Assembly: GCF_902498825.1 (NCBI RefSeq) | Contig: NZ_LR701448.1 | Coordinates: 12,909 to 20,912 of the forward strand | Direction of reading: 5' to 3' | Origin: Rhizobium sp. EC-SD404 | GTDB lineage: Bacteria; Pseudomonadota; Alphaproteobacteria; Rhizobiales; Rhizobiaceae | DNA: 8,004 bases | Shown here: piece by piece, positions 1-7,642 of the stretch | How positions within the stretch are numbered: the first letter of the stretch is position 1 | Layout of the letters: each line of letters opens with the position of its first letter | Notes under the pieces: model-generated | The model's database searches: none | Seen by the model: only the letters and a program-made list of their open reading frames with translations | What the model was told of the DNA's origin: nothing | Made by a program: the position numbers and the translations under genes

Positions 1-62
1 CCCGCCTGATGCTCCTTCAGAATGCCAATGATTTGTTCGTCCGAGAACCGTGATCGCTTCAT
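1..62 (-). CDS. IS3-family transposase OrfA, N-terminal end (partial, runs off the left edge)
   Basis: The complement strand starts with ATG at 62-60 and reads MKRSRFSDEQIIGILKEHQA before leaving the window. This is the typical N-terminus of the small DNA-binding OrfA protein (helix-turn-helix) of IS3-family elements, which in an intact element is joined to OrfB by programmed frameshifting to make the active DDE transposase. A Shine-Dalgarno AAGGAGA lies 6 bases upstream (complement of 69-75), which supports this start. Only 20 codons are visible, so it cannot be said whether the element is intact. The probable left terminal repeat of the element lies just upstream at 108-127. Confidence 0.85.
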   Translation of the reverse strand, partial: MKRSRFSDEQIIGILKEHQA

Positions 63-107
63 TGCCCGTCTCCTTCGGTGAAGAACAGGCTAACCCAAAA
101 GCGGCAA

Positions 108-127
108 CATCTCAGGGGAGCACGTCA
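108..127 (-). repeat. Probable left terminal inverted repeat of the leftmost IS3 element
   Basis: Read on the complement from 127, the sequence begins TGACGTGCTCCCCTGA. IS3-family ends normally begin with TG, and this lies about 65 bases upstream of the orfA start, the usual distance. It matches 14 of 16 bases of the terminal repeat inferred at 7627-7642 (TGACCGGCTCCCCTGA), which independently abuts the 3' end of an orfB fragment. The exact boundary is inferred, since no target duplication can be seen. Confidence 0.6.
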
Positions 128-150
128 AGGTCGCCGGAGGGCGGGGATGA

Positions 151-402
151 TCGAGATCGATCTTGGCGGTGAAGCGCATCGATGCCCTGTTCGACATTGA
201 GCGGGTGATCAACGGCCGGACGGCCGAGGAGCGCCTTCAGCGCCGACGGACTTAAAGCCTGCCGCTCCTTGAGGCGTTCGAAAGCTGGATGCGTGTGGAA
301 CGGACCGGGCTGTCGCGTCATGCGTTGGTCGCGCAGGCTATGGGCTACATGCTCAAGCGCTGGAGTGGCTTCGCAGACTTTGTCCACGACGGACGTATCT
401 GA
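151..402 (+). pseudogene. IS66-family transposase (TnpC) fragment, decayed
   Basis: The forward frame through 172-402 encodes KRIDALFDIERVINGRTAEE, then LPLLEAFESWMR and GYMLKRWSGFADFVHDGRI. These match the C-terminal half of the IS66-family DDE transposase, just before the conserved Asn-Asn-Ala-Glu-Arg block containing the catalytic Glu. The frame is broken by TAA at 253-255 and ends with TGA at 400-402, where an intact protein would continue with that block. The 5' part of the protein and the accessory genes tnpA and tnpB are missing. It is a non-functional remnant, probably truncated on the left by the IS3 element that ends near 127. The family call is from recognisable motifs; the exact left limit is uncertain. 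Confidence 0.82.
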
Positions 403-663
403 CCATTGGATGAATTTCGATCCGACTAAGGTACGACGGCTTATATGCTACAAAGTCTAACCGAGGCTTGCTCTGAGGTCCTCGAAGCACGCGCGACTTT
501 GTACGCTAGATTTTGAGCTAGACCCAATTCACGATTACTCAACGTTTGACAGATGGCTGGATGGTCGTCTTGGGGCGAAGCGCGATCGTTAGGCACAGTC
601 TTATGTGCAGAACACTAGTGGTCGAAAAATAATTGCCGCACCCGCTGGGGTAGGCCTGGATAC
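403..663. other. Non-coding upstream region of the peroxidase gene
   Basis: No convincing gene is present in about 260 bases. A TTGACA sits at 546-551, but no good -10 box follows at the right distance, so no promoter is called. There is a direct repeat GCTAGA-N6-GCTAGA in 514-531 and a short inverted repeat GCACA/TGTGC around 594-609. The promoter of the peroxidase gene presumably lies here, but the sequence does not show it clearly. Confidence 0.5.
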
Positions 664-669
664 GGAGGA
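664..669 (+). promoter_or_regulatory. Shine-Dalgarno that fixes the peroxidase start at 677
   Basis: GGAGGA ends 7 bases before ATG at 677. The same frame is open upstream to a GTG at 605, but that codon has no ribosome binding site and would add 24 residues unlike the family. The protein from 677 begins [22 protein letters not shown], which resembles the usual N-terminus of bacterial RTX heme peroxidases. Confidence 0.85.
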
Positions 670-676
670 AGTTGTC

Positions 677-3600
677 ATGGCCGCGTTCAAACTCAATCTC
701 GCCGATCTTGAATTCGCTCTGAAGCAGATCAAGATCGCCGAAGCAAATTCCACGGCTCACGCGGGAGGTAGTGCGGTCGATCTGAGGCAGGTCTACGTCG
801 ATCCGCTCGGTAATACGATGGACGTGGGCGGCGTGCCATACAGCCCGGCCACCCATCCCACCGTCGCGCTTCAGCTCGCCATCCCCGATCCGCACGTTCC
901 GAACGGTCTACGCACGGTCGACGGTTCCTCCAATAGTCTGGTCGAAGGCCGCGAGACCTGGGGAGCCTCCAACCAGCCGATGCCGAGGCTTTTCGATCCA
1001 AACTACGTGAATGATACTGACGGCGATTCCATCGACGTCAACGGACCCGCACCTGGGGTATTGAACAACGGCAACTACGGCGTCCCGGGCGATGTCGCAG
1101 ACGCCGATCCACGCACTATCTCCAATCTGATCGTCGACATCTCGATCAAGAATCCGGCGGCGATCATGGCCGCGCTGACCTTTGCCGGTTCCGAAGATCC
1201 GATAGCTGATCTGCAGGAAATCCTGGCGCGCAAGGTGACGCAGGCCGAGGCAGACGCACAACTGGCGACGGCGCAGACGGCTCTGACGACCGCCCAAAAC
1301 GACCTGGATGACGCCGTCGCTGCCTATACGCCGGGCAACACTGGAAGCATGGACGCGATCCAGGCTGCAACGGTGGTGTTGTCGGAGGCAGAGGCCGCTT
1401 TGGCTGTGGCGGAAGATGTGGCGGCCGACCCTCAGGCGGCGATGATGGCACTCGCCGAAGAGAAGGGCATCACGTTCAACAACGGCTCGATCGACATTCC
1501 CAACGTCGCGCCGGATGAAGGCCTGTCCGCTCCGTTCAACGCCTGGATGACTTTCTTTGGCCAGTTCTTCGACCATGGCCTCGACCTGATCTCCAAGGGA
1601 GGCAACGGCACCATCTATGTGCCGCTTGCCGACGACGATCCCCTGGTCACGGGCACCGACGGGGTTCTCGGCGACGATCCGAATACGACGCAGGACGAGT
1701 CCGCCGACGACCTGCCCGCACAATTGCGCTTCATGGCGCTGACGCGTTCCACCAATGTCCCCGGTCCCGGCGGCGAGCTGACGCAACGCAACGTTACGAC
1801 ACCCTTCGTCGATCAGAACCAGACCTACACGTCACATGCGTCGCACCAGGTGTTCCTGCGCGAATATGCGATGGTTGGTGGAGAGCCGTTGGCCACCGGT
1901 AGATTGCTCGATGGCGCCGAGGGCGGGCTTGCAACCTGGGCCGACGTCAAGGCACAGGCGCTCAACATGCTCGGCATCCAACTGAGCGACATGGACGTCT
2001 TCGCCGTGCCGCTGCTGCGCACCGACGCTTACGGAGAATTCATCCGCGACGATAATGGCTTCCCGCAGGTTGTCGTGGGCCTCGGCGCGGACGGTGCCCC
2101 GAACACCGCGGACGATATCGTCGTCAGCGGCACGCCGGGTGCTCCCGTTGTTATCGCCACTCTGAACAGTGGCCTCGGACCAATTCGCACCGCCAACGCC
2201 TTCCTCGACGACATTGCGCACAACGCGGTCCCGGGCACCATTTACGACGCCGATGGCAACCCCGCGACGCCGGGAACGCTCGTGGTTGCAGCTGACGGTG
2301 ATACCGACAACGGCAATGTTATCGCCGCCGATTTCCGAGGCCGGAAAGTCGCGTATGACGATGAGCTGCTTGACAGCCACTACATTACCGGCGATGGCCG
2401 CGGCAACGAGAACATCGGCCTGACTGCCGTCCACCATGTCTTCCACTCGGAGCACAATCGCCAGGTGGAAATGCACAAGATGACGATCCTGCAGAGTGGG
2501 AACGTCGACTTCATCAACGAGTGGCTGGCCGTAGATCTCACTCCTGCGCAAGCCGCCAGTCTGCCGACAACTTTCCCGTCGGATCCCGATGCTCGCGCTG
2601 CGTTGCTCGACTCTTTCGCCTGGGACGGCGAACGCCTGTTTCAGGCCGGTCGTATGGCGACTGAGATGCAGTACCAGCATCTGGTTTTCGAGGAGTTCGG
2701 GCGCAAGATCCAACCCAATATCGACGTCTTCGTCTTCAACTCGATCACCGACGTCGATCCTTCGATCTTCTCGGAATTCGCCAACGTCATCTATCGCTTC
2801 GGCCATTCGATGCTCACGGAGAACATGCCGCGCATTGATGCGAACGGGCAGTTGATGGATACAGCACCCGGTACCGAGATCGACCTCGTCAAGGCCTTCC
2901 TCAATCCAGTGCTGTTCGATAACGGTGGCGCCATCTCCCATGACGAAGGCGCAGCTGCGATCGTCCGCGGGATGACGATTGAGCGCGGGAACGAGATCGA
3001 CGAGTTCGTTGTCAATGCGCTGCGCAACAACCTGCTCGGCCTGCCGCTCGACCTTGCCACGATCAACATCGCCCGTGGCCGCGACACCGGCATGCCGACC
3101 CTCAACCAGGCACGCGAACAGCTCTTCGATGCCAGCGGCTCGACGTTCTTGACGCCGTACACGAGTTGGACCGAGTTCGCAGCCAACCTGAAGAATCCGC
3201 TCTCGGTGGTGAACTTCATCGCTGCTTACGGCACACACGAAGCCATCACCGGTACGATGGAACAGAAGCGTGCGGCCGCTATGGAACTGGTCTTCGGGGT
3301 GGACGCCACCGGCGCCACCTCGACCCTTGAGGGTCGGGTCGAATTCCTAAACAGCACCGGGACATGGAACGCAGAGAACAGCGGGTTGAATAGCATCGAT
3401 CTTTGGATCGGCGGTCTCGCTGAGAAGAAGATGCCGTTCGGCGGCATGCTGGGCTCCACCTTCAACGCAGTGTTCGAACTGCAGATGGAGAACCTCCAGG
3501 ATGGCGACCGCTTCTACTACCTGACCCGAACTCAGGGCCAGAACTTCCTCAACGCGCTTGAACAAAACTCCTTCGCCAAGATGATCATGGCGAATACCGC

Positions 3601-6600
3601 TCTTGCGCAGGCCGGTGCCGACGGCATCCGCGGTACTGCGGACGATATTGTCGACCGCCATATCGGCGTAGATTCCTTCGCGGCCTATGATTTCGTCTTC
3701 GAAGTCAATGCGAGCAAGCAGCAGGACTATGCTCCCGATGATCCGCTGAGCGTCGATCCGTCTGACAACGACGGCACGCTCAGCGCGCTCGGCCTGAAGA
3801 AAGTCATCCGAGACGATCCAGGTACCGCCGGCGTGGATGCGCACTACTTCCGCACCTTTGGTGGCGAGCATGTCGTGGTCGGCGGTACCCAGTTCAACGA
3901 CACCATCGTCACGGACTTAGGCGATGATGGCATCTGGGGCGACGCCGGCGATGATCGTATCGAGTCCGGAGCCGGCGTCGACCTGGTCAATGGCGGCGGA
4001 GGCAACGACATCATCACTGACTCGGGCGATACCGGCGACTTCCTGAAGGGTGATGAGGGCGATGACGTCATCGCCAACTCCAACGGTCTCGACATCATCA
4101 TGGGGGGCGACGGCAGCGACGCGGTCTTCGTGGGCGTCGACGCTACGGAAGTCTTCGGCGGCACCGGCAACGACTTTATCCTCGGCGGCGACGACATGGA
4201 TTTCCTGCTCGGCAACGAGGGTGACGACTGGATCGAGGCCGGCGGCGGCTTCGATACGACGGCCGGCGACAACTCCGAACTGTTCTTCAATTCGGCGATC
4301 AAGGGCCACGACGTCATGTTCGCCGGCAATGACGAGCATGATTTCGATGCCGAGTCCGGCGACGACATCATGGTCCAGGGCGAAAGCGTCATGCGCAACG
4401 AAGGCATGTTCGGCTTCGACTGGGCAATCTTCAAGGGCATGGCGTTCGACGGCTATGCCAACATGCGCATCCCGATATTTACGACGGAAGCCGAGGATAT
4501 CCTGCGCAACCGCTTCGACAAGACCGAGGCGCTATCGGGCTGGGACAACGACGATACGCTGCTCGGCGACGACCGCACCTTCGGTGAGATCGCTCCCGGT
4601 GACACGGTGGCAGCCACGGAGAATATCTTCTTCCAGGATGAACTGACGCAGGCCGGCGTCGACCGTATCGAAGGCCTGCGCGAGATGCTCGGTGATCTCA
4701 TTGCCATCCCGATCGGCACGACGCCGGAGGAGCGTGAACTGGAAGTCGCCTTCGACCGTGGCAACCTGCTGTTAGGCGGTGGCGGTGCAGACCGGATTCA
4801 GGGCAATGGCGGCGACGACATCATTGACGGCGACCGCTGGCTCAATGTTCGGATCGCGATCCACACCAGCCCCGACGGCACTGGCGCTGCCCTCGCGTCC
4901 GTCGACACGATGAAGCACGTCTTTGCCGACGACTTCGCGATCGAAGCCTGGCAGGGGCAGTCGCTGTTCCAGCTTATGCTCGACCGGGTCATCGTGCCGG
5001 GCCAGATGAAGATCGTTCGTGAAATCATCGACAGCCAGGATAATCAGTCCATCGACGTGGCCGTCTTCAACGACGTGATTGACAACTATACGATCACGCA
5101 AAATAACGACGGCAGCACTACGGTCACGCAGAACGTGGTCAGTAATGTTGTCGATCCCAACACGGGACGCGCCCTCGTCTCCGATGGCACGGATACGATC
5201 TTCAATGTCGAGGAATTGCATTTTGCGGATGACATCGTCGCTGTAAATGATCTTGCGACCGGCAATATTCAAATCAGCGACCTCACACCAACGCAAGGAC
5301 AACCTCTCTCGGTCACCTTCTCAGAGATCGCCGATGGGAATGGGATCAGTGGATCAGTCTTCACAATACAATGGCAGGCTCTCATCGGCACGACATGGAC
5401 TGACATAGTTGGTGCCACCGGAGCAACGTTCACGCCTCAAGCCGAGCAAGTGAATCAATCGGTTCGAGCCATCATTCAATTCATGGATGACCAAGGCAAT
5501 GCAGAGGAACTCGCTTCGCTTCAAACACAGGTGGTAGGACGAAACTTTGTTGGAACGCTCATCGCGGATGTCGTCTCCGGAACAATTGGGAATGATGTTA
5601 TGGACGGTTCCGGAGGGCACGACATACTCACTGGCTCGTTCGGAGATGACCTGCTCGTAGGCGGGGGCGGCAATGACCAACTGAACGGTGGCGGCGGTGC
5701 TGACAACCTGCAAGGCGGCAACCACAACGACACTCTGATCGGTGGGCTCGGTGACGATATTCTCGATGGGGGAGATTGGCATGATACCCTGAACGGCGAT
5801 GCCGGCAACGATATTTTGATTGGTGGCAGTGGTGTTGACCACCTCAATGGGGGTGCTGGAAACGATGATCTCCAAGGAGGGGACGGTTCAGATCAGCTCT
5901 TTGGGGGCATCGGTGACGATGTTCTCGACGGAGGCGCTTGGAACGATACCTTGCACGGCGAGGATGGCAACGATACGCTCATAGGCGGCATTGGCGCCGA
6001 TACATTGCATGGGGACGCGGGCAGCGATAACCTACAAGGAGGCGACGCCGCAGATATGCTGTCAGGTGGCGACGGCAATGATGCGCTTGATGGCGGCACT
6101 GGAAACGACCGAATGGAAGGCGGAGCGGGAGACGATAGCGCCATGGGGGGGCAAGGCCGCGACACATTCGTTGCAGCCGATGATGATGGGCAGGACACCT
6201 ACTGGGGAGATGGCAACGTTGATACCATCGACTACAGCGCAGTAACGCAGGACCTAACAATCAATCTTCGTACAGGTCCTGGTTGGACTGGGTCCGTCAC
6301 AGATATCAATGGATCGATCGACACCTTAAACATGATCGAGAATGTCGTCGGTGGATCCGGTAATGACATGATCACAGCTAGCGAAGCTCGCAATGTGATG
6401 GAGGGGGGGCAAGGCGCAGATACGTTCGTGTTCTTGTCAACGCTCCGGGCACATGGTGATGAAATTGCTTCTTTCCAACCTGGAGATCTCATCGATCTGT
6501 CTTCGATAGATGCGGACATTGGAACTGCAGGAAATCAACAGTTCCAGCTCGTGGCCGGTAGCGCATTTACGGCCGCAGGCGAATTGCGCCAGACGCAAGT

Positions 6601-6721
6601 GACGACGGAAGATGGTGTATTCACAATACTTTCCGGAAACGTTGACAGCGATGGTGACGCAGAATTTGAAATCGCGATCCGGGGACTACACAATCTGACG
6701 AGCACAGAAGTTGTGATCTAA
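677..6721 (+). CDS. Secreted RTX heme peroxidase (animal-type peroxidase plus calcium-binding repeats)
   Basis: A 2014-residue protein of the peroxidase-cyclooxygenase superfamily, expected to use H2O2 with a heme cofactor to oxidise halides or organic substrates outside the cell; the actual substrate is unknown. The catalytic part is about residues 77-980. Compared with myeloperoxidase, distal His is H300 ([11 protein letters not shown]), catalytic Arg R575 and heme-linking Glu E578 (GDGRGNE), proximal His H710 (YRFGHSM) and its Asn partner N797 (TINIARGRD). An Ala-rich helical insert spans about 185-263. RTX repeats follow at about 1066-1200 and 1362-1385, an Ig-like module at about 1531-1628, and a regular RTX array at 1635-1831. 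The C-terminus (1908-2014; [10 protein letters not shown] and a final LTSTEVVI) resembles serralysin-type type I secretion signals. No N-terminal signal peptide is visible. The gene stands alone before a terminator, with no exporter genes nearby. The frame is intact, but base composition changes near 5270. Family assignment is firm; export route and role are inferred. Confidence 0.93.
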   Translation: MAAFKLNLADLEFALKQIKIAEANSTAHAGGSAVDLRQVYVDPLGNTMDVGGVPYSPATHPTVALQLAIPDPHVPNGLRTVDGSSNSLVEGRETWGASNQPMPRLFDPNYVNDTDGDSIDVNGPAPGVLNNGNYGVPGDVADADPRTISNLIVDISIKNPAAIMAALTFAGSEDPIADLQEILARKVTQAEADAQLATAQTALTTAQNDLDDAVAAYTPGNTGSMDAIQAATVVLSEAEAALAVAEDVAADPQAAMMALAEEKGITFNNGSIDIPNVAPDEGLSAPFNAWMTFFGQFFDHGLDLISKGGNGTIYVPLADDDPLVTGTDGVLGDDPNTTQDESADDLPAQLRFMALTRSTNVPGPGGELTQRNVTTPFVDQNQTYTSHASHQVFLREYAMVGGEPLATGRLLDGAEGGLATWADVKAQALNMLGIQLSDMDVFAVPLLRTDAYGEFIRDDNGFPQVVVGLGADGAPNTADDIVVSGTPGAPVVIATLNSGLGPIRTANAFLDDIAHNAVPGTIYDADGNPATPGTLVVAADGDTDNGNVIAADFRGRKVAYDDELLDSHYITGDGRGNENIGLTAVHHVFHSEHNRQVEMHKMTILQSGNVDFINEWLAVDLTPAQAASLPTTFPSDPDARAALLDSFAWDGERLFQAGRMATEMQYQHLVFEEFGRKIQPNIDVFVFNSITDVDPSIFSEFANVIYRFGHSMLTENMPRIDANGQLMDTAPGTEIDLVKAFLNPVLFDNGGAISHDEGAAAIVRGMTIERGNEIDEFVVNALRNNLLGLPLDLATINIARGRDTGMPTLNQAREQLFDASGSTFLTPYTSWTEFAANLKNPLSVVNFIAAYGTHEAITGTMEQKRAAAMELVFGVDATGATSTLEGRVEFLNSTGTWNAENSGLNSIDLWIGGLAEKKMPFGGMLGSTFNAVFELQMENLQDGDRFYYLTRTQGQNFLNALEQNSFAKMIMANTALAQAGADGIRGTADDIVDRHIGVDSFAAYDFVFEVNASKQQDYAPDDPLSVDPSDNDGTLSALGLKKVIRDDPGTAGVDAHYFRTFGGEHVVVGGTQFNDTIVTDLGDDGIWGDAGDDRIESGAGVDLVNGGGGNDIITDSGDTGDFLKGDEGDDVIANSNGLDIIMGGDGSDAVFVGVDATEVFGGTGNDFILGGDDMDFLLGNEGDDWIEAGGGFDTTAGDNSELFFNSAIKGHDVMFAGNDEHDFDAESGDDIMVQGESVMRNEGMFGFDWAIFKGMAFDGYANMRIPIFTTEAEDILRNRFDKTEALSGWDNDDTLLGDDRTFGEIAPGDTVAATENIFFQDELTQAGVDRIEGLREMLGDLIAIPIGTTPEERELEVAFDRGNLLLGGGGADRIQGNGGDDIIDGDRWLNVRIAIHTSPDGTGAALASVDTMKHVFADDFAIEAWQGQSLFQLMLDRVIVPGQMKIVREIIDSQDNQSIDVAVFNDVIDNYTITQNNDGSTTVTQNVVSNVVDPNTGRALVSDGTDTIFNVEELHFADDIVAVNDLATGNIQISDLTPTQGQPLSVTFSEIADGNGISGSVFTIQWQALIGTTWTDIVGATGATFTPQAEQVNQSVRAIIQFMDDQGNAEELASLQTQVVGRNFVGTLIADVVSGTIGNDVMDGSGGHDILTGSFGDDLLVGGGGNDQLNGGGGADNLQGGNHNDTLIGGLGDDILDGGDWHDTLNGDAGNDILIGGSGVDHLNGGAGNDDLQGGDGSDQLFGGIGDDVLDGGAWNDTLHGEDGNDTLIGGIGADTLHGDAGSDNLQGGDAADMLSGGDGNDALDGGTGNDRMEGGAGDDSAMGGQGRDTFVAADDDGQDTYWGDGNVDTIDYSAVTQDLTINLRTGPGWTGSVTDINGSIDTLNMIENVVGGSGNDMITASEARNVMEGGQGADTFVFLSTLRAHGDEIASFQPGDLIDLSSIDADIGTAGNQQFQLVAGSAFTAAGELRQTQVTTEDGVFTILSGNVDSDGDAEFEIAIRGLHNLTSTEVVI
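902..3610 (+). other. Animal-type heme peroxidase domain
   Basis: The domain opens with [20 protein letters not shown] and ends after [14 protein letters not shown] and [11 protein letters not shown], both usual in bacterial members. All five heme-pocket residues are present: His codon at 1574, Arg at 2399, Glu at 2408, His at 2804 and Asn at 3065. Proximal His to Asn is 87 residues here and 85 in myeloperoxidase (His336, Asn421), which supports the assignment. Distal His to Arg is 275 residues against 144, so this protein has large extra loops. These loops include a [13 protein letters not shown] segment near 2083 that recurs as [13 protein letters not shown] near 3616, possibly Asp-rich calcium loops. 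Confidence 0.9.
3874..4270 (+). repeat. RTX block 1 (degenerate hemolysin-type calcium-binding nonapeptides)
   Basis: Repeats of the form GGxGxDxUx appear as [45 protein letters not shown] and GNEGDDWIE. In RTX proteins these form a calcium-bound parallel beta-roll that folds outside the cell after type I export. The block is irregular and interrupted. A small second block ([18 protein letters not shown]) lies at 4760-4833. Glycine codons here are mostly GGC, as in the rest of the 5' part of the gene. Confidence 0.88.
5273..5560 (+). other. Ig-like extracellular module
   Basis: Residues about 1531-1628 read [19 protein letters not shown], then [20 protein letters not shown], then [19 protein letters not shown]. 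This resembles the beta-sandwich modules (a conserved Trp, and an [12 protein letters not shown] turn) found between RTX blocks in large bacterial surface and secreted proteins, including RTX peroxidases. Its role here is probably as a spacer or adhesive domain. It starts where base composition falls. Confidence 0.65.
5579..6171 (+). repeat. RTX block 3, including three 162-bp tandem super-repeats
   Basis: About 21 near-perfect nonapeptides GGxGxDxLx run without interruption. They are arranged in a higher-order unit of six nonapeptides (54 residues, 162 bp): 5660-5821, 5822-5983 and 5984-6145, preceded by a half unit at 5579-5659. Register marks are a second nonapeptide ending LQ, a fourth ending LD, and a fifth containing Trp ([18 protein letters not shown]) in the first two units. 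DNA similarity persists locally: GGTGACGAT recurs exactly 162 bases apart at 5750 and 5912. This points to tandem duplication followed by divergence. Confidence 0.88.
6398..6721 (+). other. Serralysin-like C-terminal region, probable type I secretion signal
   Basis: The last 107 residues follow the order of the peptidase M10 serralysin C-terminal domain: a closing [10 protein letters not shown], then [20 protein letters not shown], an [16 protein letters not shown] segment, an Asp-rich [13 protein letters not shown] segment and a hydrophobic end LTSTEVVI. This region caps the RTX roll and carries the uncleaved C-terminal export signal read by an ABC exporter and its membrane fusion partner. 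Neither partner is encoded in the window. Confidence 0.75.
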
Positions 6722-6746
6722 GACATCTGCTGCTGCCCCTAGTTGC

Positions 6747-6786
6747 CTCATCCACTTTTTTTGGGAGAGTGGATGAGACTTTTTTT
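6747..6786 (+). terminator. Intrinsic terminator of the peroxidase gene
   Basis: CTCATCCAC (6747-6755) pairs perfectly with GTGGATGAG (6769-6777). The stem can be extended inward by T-A and T-G pairs to leave a 7-base loop. A run of seven T follows at 6780-6786. It begins 25 bases after the stop codon, so transcription should end directly after this gene. Confidence 0.9.
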
Positions 6787-6866
6787 CTGCTTTTTGGAAC
6801 GGCTGGACGTTCAGCGAACATTACCTCTCCGGTGTGCAATCCAGCCTGCTCCGTCGGCGCAGCCAG

Positions 6867-6898
6867 CCGGCGATCGTGAAGTCGCCGGAAAACTTCAC
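6867..6898. repeat. Two interleaved, mutually exclusive hairpins
   Basis: CCGGCGA (6867-6873) pairs with TCGCCGG (6882-6888). GTGAAGT (6876-6882) pairs with ACTTCAC (6892-6898). The first strand of the second stem lies in the loop of the first, so both cannot form as simple hairpins at once. No T-run follows on either side. Function unknown. Confidence 0.55.
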
Positions 6899-7258
6899 CT
6901 TTTGGCGGTCCAAGGTAGTATCAGAGCAACCCCTTGTAATCCCAGCGGGGGATCCAAAGATGGCCCGCCGTACCGGTAGTTCTTAAAATGTTTGGACGCG
7001 TCTCCTAGCTCCAGAGCGCGTCTTGTCTAATCTGGATCATGTTCTGCTGCCTTGAGAATCGCCGCTGAGTGCCGTTGCCATCGTCCTCCTTACAAAAATG
7101 AACGTTGAATCAGTCTTATAACCCTGAACTACATCACAGTCAGGACATTGATCGCAGGACGTGCTTTAGATCATTGCAGCGTCCGACTATGGCACATCAG
7201 AATCGTTGATCGTGCTAGGTACATGGGATTGGTAGGCTCTGTTACTAAAATTCAGATT

Positions 7259-7349
7259 GGCCCTCGATCTGTTTTCCCACTATCGAAGAACGAGGGTCGA
7301 TGGCGGTCGCGATTCAGCATGGATAGCCCTCCAAGGGGTCGCGACCGCC
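7259..7349. repeat. Adjacent inverted repeats, one an 11-bp perfect palindrome arm pair
   Basis: GGCCCTCG (7259-7266) pairs with CGAGGGTC (7291-7298) with one G-T pair. Directly after, GGCGGTCGCGA (7302-7312) pairs perfectly with TCGCGACCGCC (7339-7349) around a 26-base loop. No T-run follows, so a terminator is unlikely. It could be the end of a small mobile or REP-like element. Confidence 0.6.
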
Positions 7350-7404
7350 TTCTGGAACAAGACTGTCTCACCAAATTTTGATTCCAACACCTCAGTCTGG
7401 GTTG

Positions 7405-7434
7405 CTGCCAGCTTTTCGGACACCAGGCTAAGCT
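7405..7434 (+). promoter_or_regulatory. Weak tts-box-like motif (possible TtsI site)
   Basis: GCCAGCTTTTCGGACACC at 7407-7424, followed by GGCTAAGCTAACATAGC, partly resembles the tts box of rhizobial type III secretion genes, whose core as I recall it is GTCAGCTT-N-TCGAAAGC. The first half agrees well; the second half agrees poorly. No effector gene follows, because IS3 sequence begins at about 7461. Treat as a possibility only. Confidence 0.25.
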
Positions 7435-7460
7435 AACATAGCATTCTCCTCGAACTCGAC

Positions 7461-7626
7461 TGGGCATGCTCTGATCGCTGAAAACTGGATCGTTGGAAAC
7501 TAAGTTTTCCGCTATAGCGGCCCTTAGCTGGGAGGAGCGGAAGACGATGAAGGCATCGAAGTTCTCGGACGCACAAAAGACGTTCATTTTGAAGCAGGGA
7601 GCCGACGGAATCCCCGTCGCTGAAAT
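7461..7626 (+). mobile_element. 5' end of a second IS3-family element, truncated at 7626
   Basis: The segment includes a probable left end near TGGGCATGCT (7461), a leader and the start of orfA. It stops abruptly where the terminal repeat of another IS3 element begins (TGACCGGCTCCCCTGA, 7627-7642). The left limit is inferred from spacing and an IS3-like TG start, without a visible target duplication. Confidence 0.6.
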
Positions 7627-7642
7627 TGACCGGCTCCCCTGA
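7547..7642 (+). pseudogene. IS3-family transposase OrfA, 5' fragment
   Basis: ATG at 7547 follows GGAGGAG (7531-7537) and encodes MKASKFSDAQKTFILKQGAD, then GIPVAEI, the usual N-terminus of an IS3-family OrfA with its helix-turn-helix beginning. After codon 27 the match ends at 7626/7627. The remaining codons to TGA at 7640-7642 are read from the terminal repeat of the inserted neighbour, so the product would be only 31 aa. It is a dead fragment. Its sequence differs from the OrfA at the left edge, so two IS3 subtypes are present. Confidence 0.85.

Larger units (their letters stand above)
6787..7460. other. Intergenic region without a recognisable gene; several hairpins
   Basis: No gene could be supported on either strand; frames here are short and lack recognisable motifs. 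The region holds two interleaved 7-bp inverted repeats at 6867-6898, a 14-codon complement ORF with a close Shine-Dalgarno (7037-7081), a GGCTCTGTTACTAAA motif at 7234 that recalls the ends of some IS elements but has no partner, and a pair of neighbouring hairpins at 7259-7349. Confidence 0.5.

Noticed and set aside
112..387. 91-codon complement frame over the IS66 fragment
   Set aside because: The forward strand encodes clear IS66 transposase motifs; the complement frame is a shadow.
546..574. TTGACA as a sigma-70 -35 box for the peroxidase gene
   Set aside because: The sequence at the proper -10 distance (CTTGGG region) is not promoter-like.
596..612. GGCAC...GTGC as a sigma-54 promoter
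   Set aside because: The GG and GC elements are separated by 13 bases instead of 10, and TTGC is absent.
605..676. Upstream GTG start that would extend the peroxidase by 24 residues
   Set aside because: No Shine-Dalgarno precedes it, whereas ATG at 677 has GGAGGA at 7 bases and gives the family-like N-terminus.
1832..3238. 468-codon open frame on the complement, inside the peroxidase gene
   Set aside because: It is fully antisense to conserved catalytic domain sequence, has no recognisable motif, and is expected from the codon bias of the forward gene. The same applies to the complement frame at 908-1786 and to smaller ones.
5579..6171. Tandem repeats as a CRISPR array or non-coding satellite
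   Set aside because: They are in frame, encode RTX nonapeptides and lie within an intact gene; there are no unique spacers.
6743..6979. 78-codon forward frame after the peroxidase gene
   Set aside because: It starts inside the terminator hairpin, has no ribosome binding site and no recognisable protein features.
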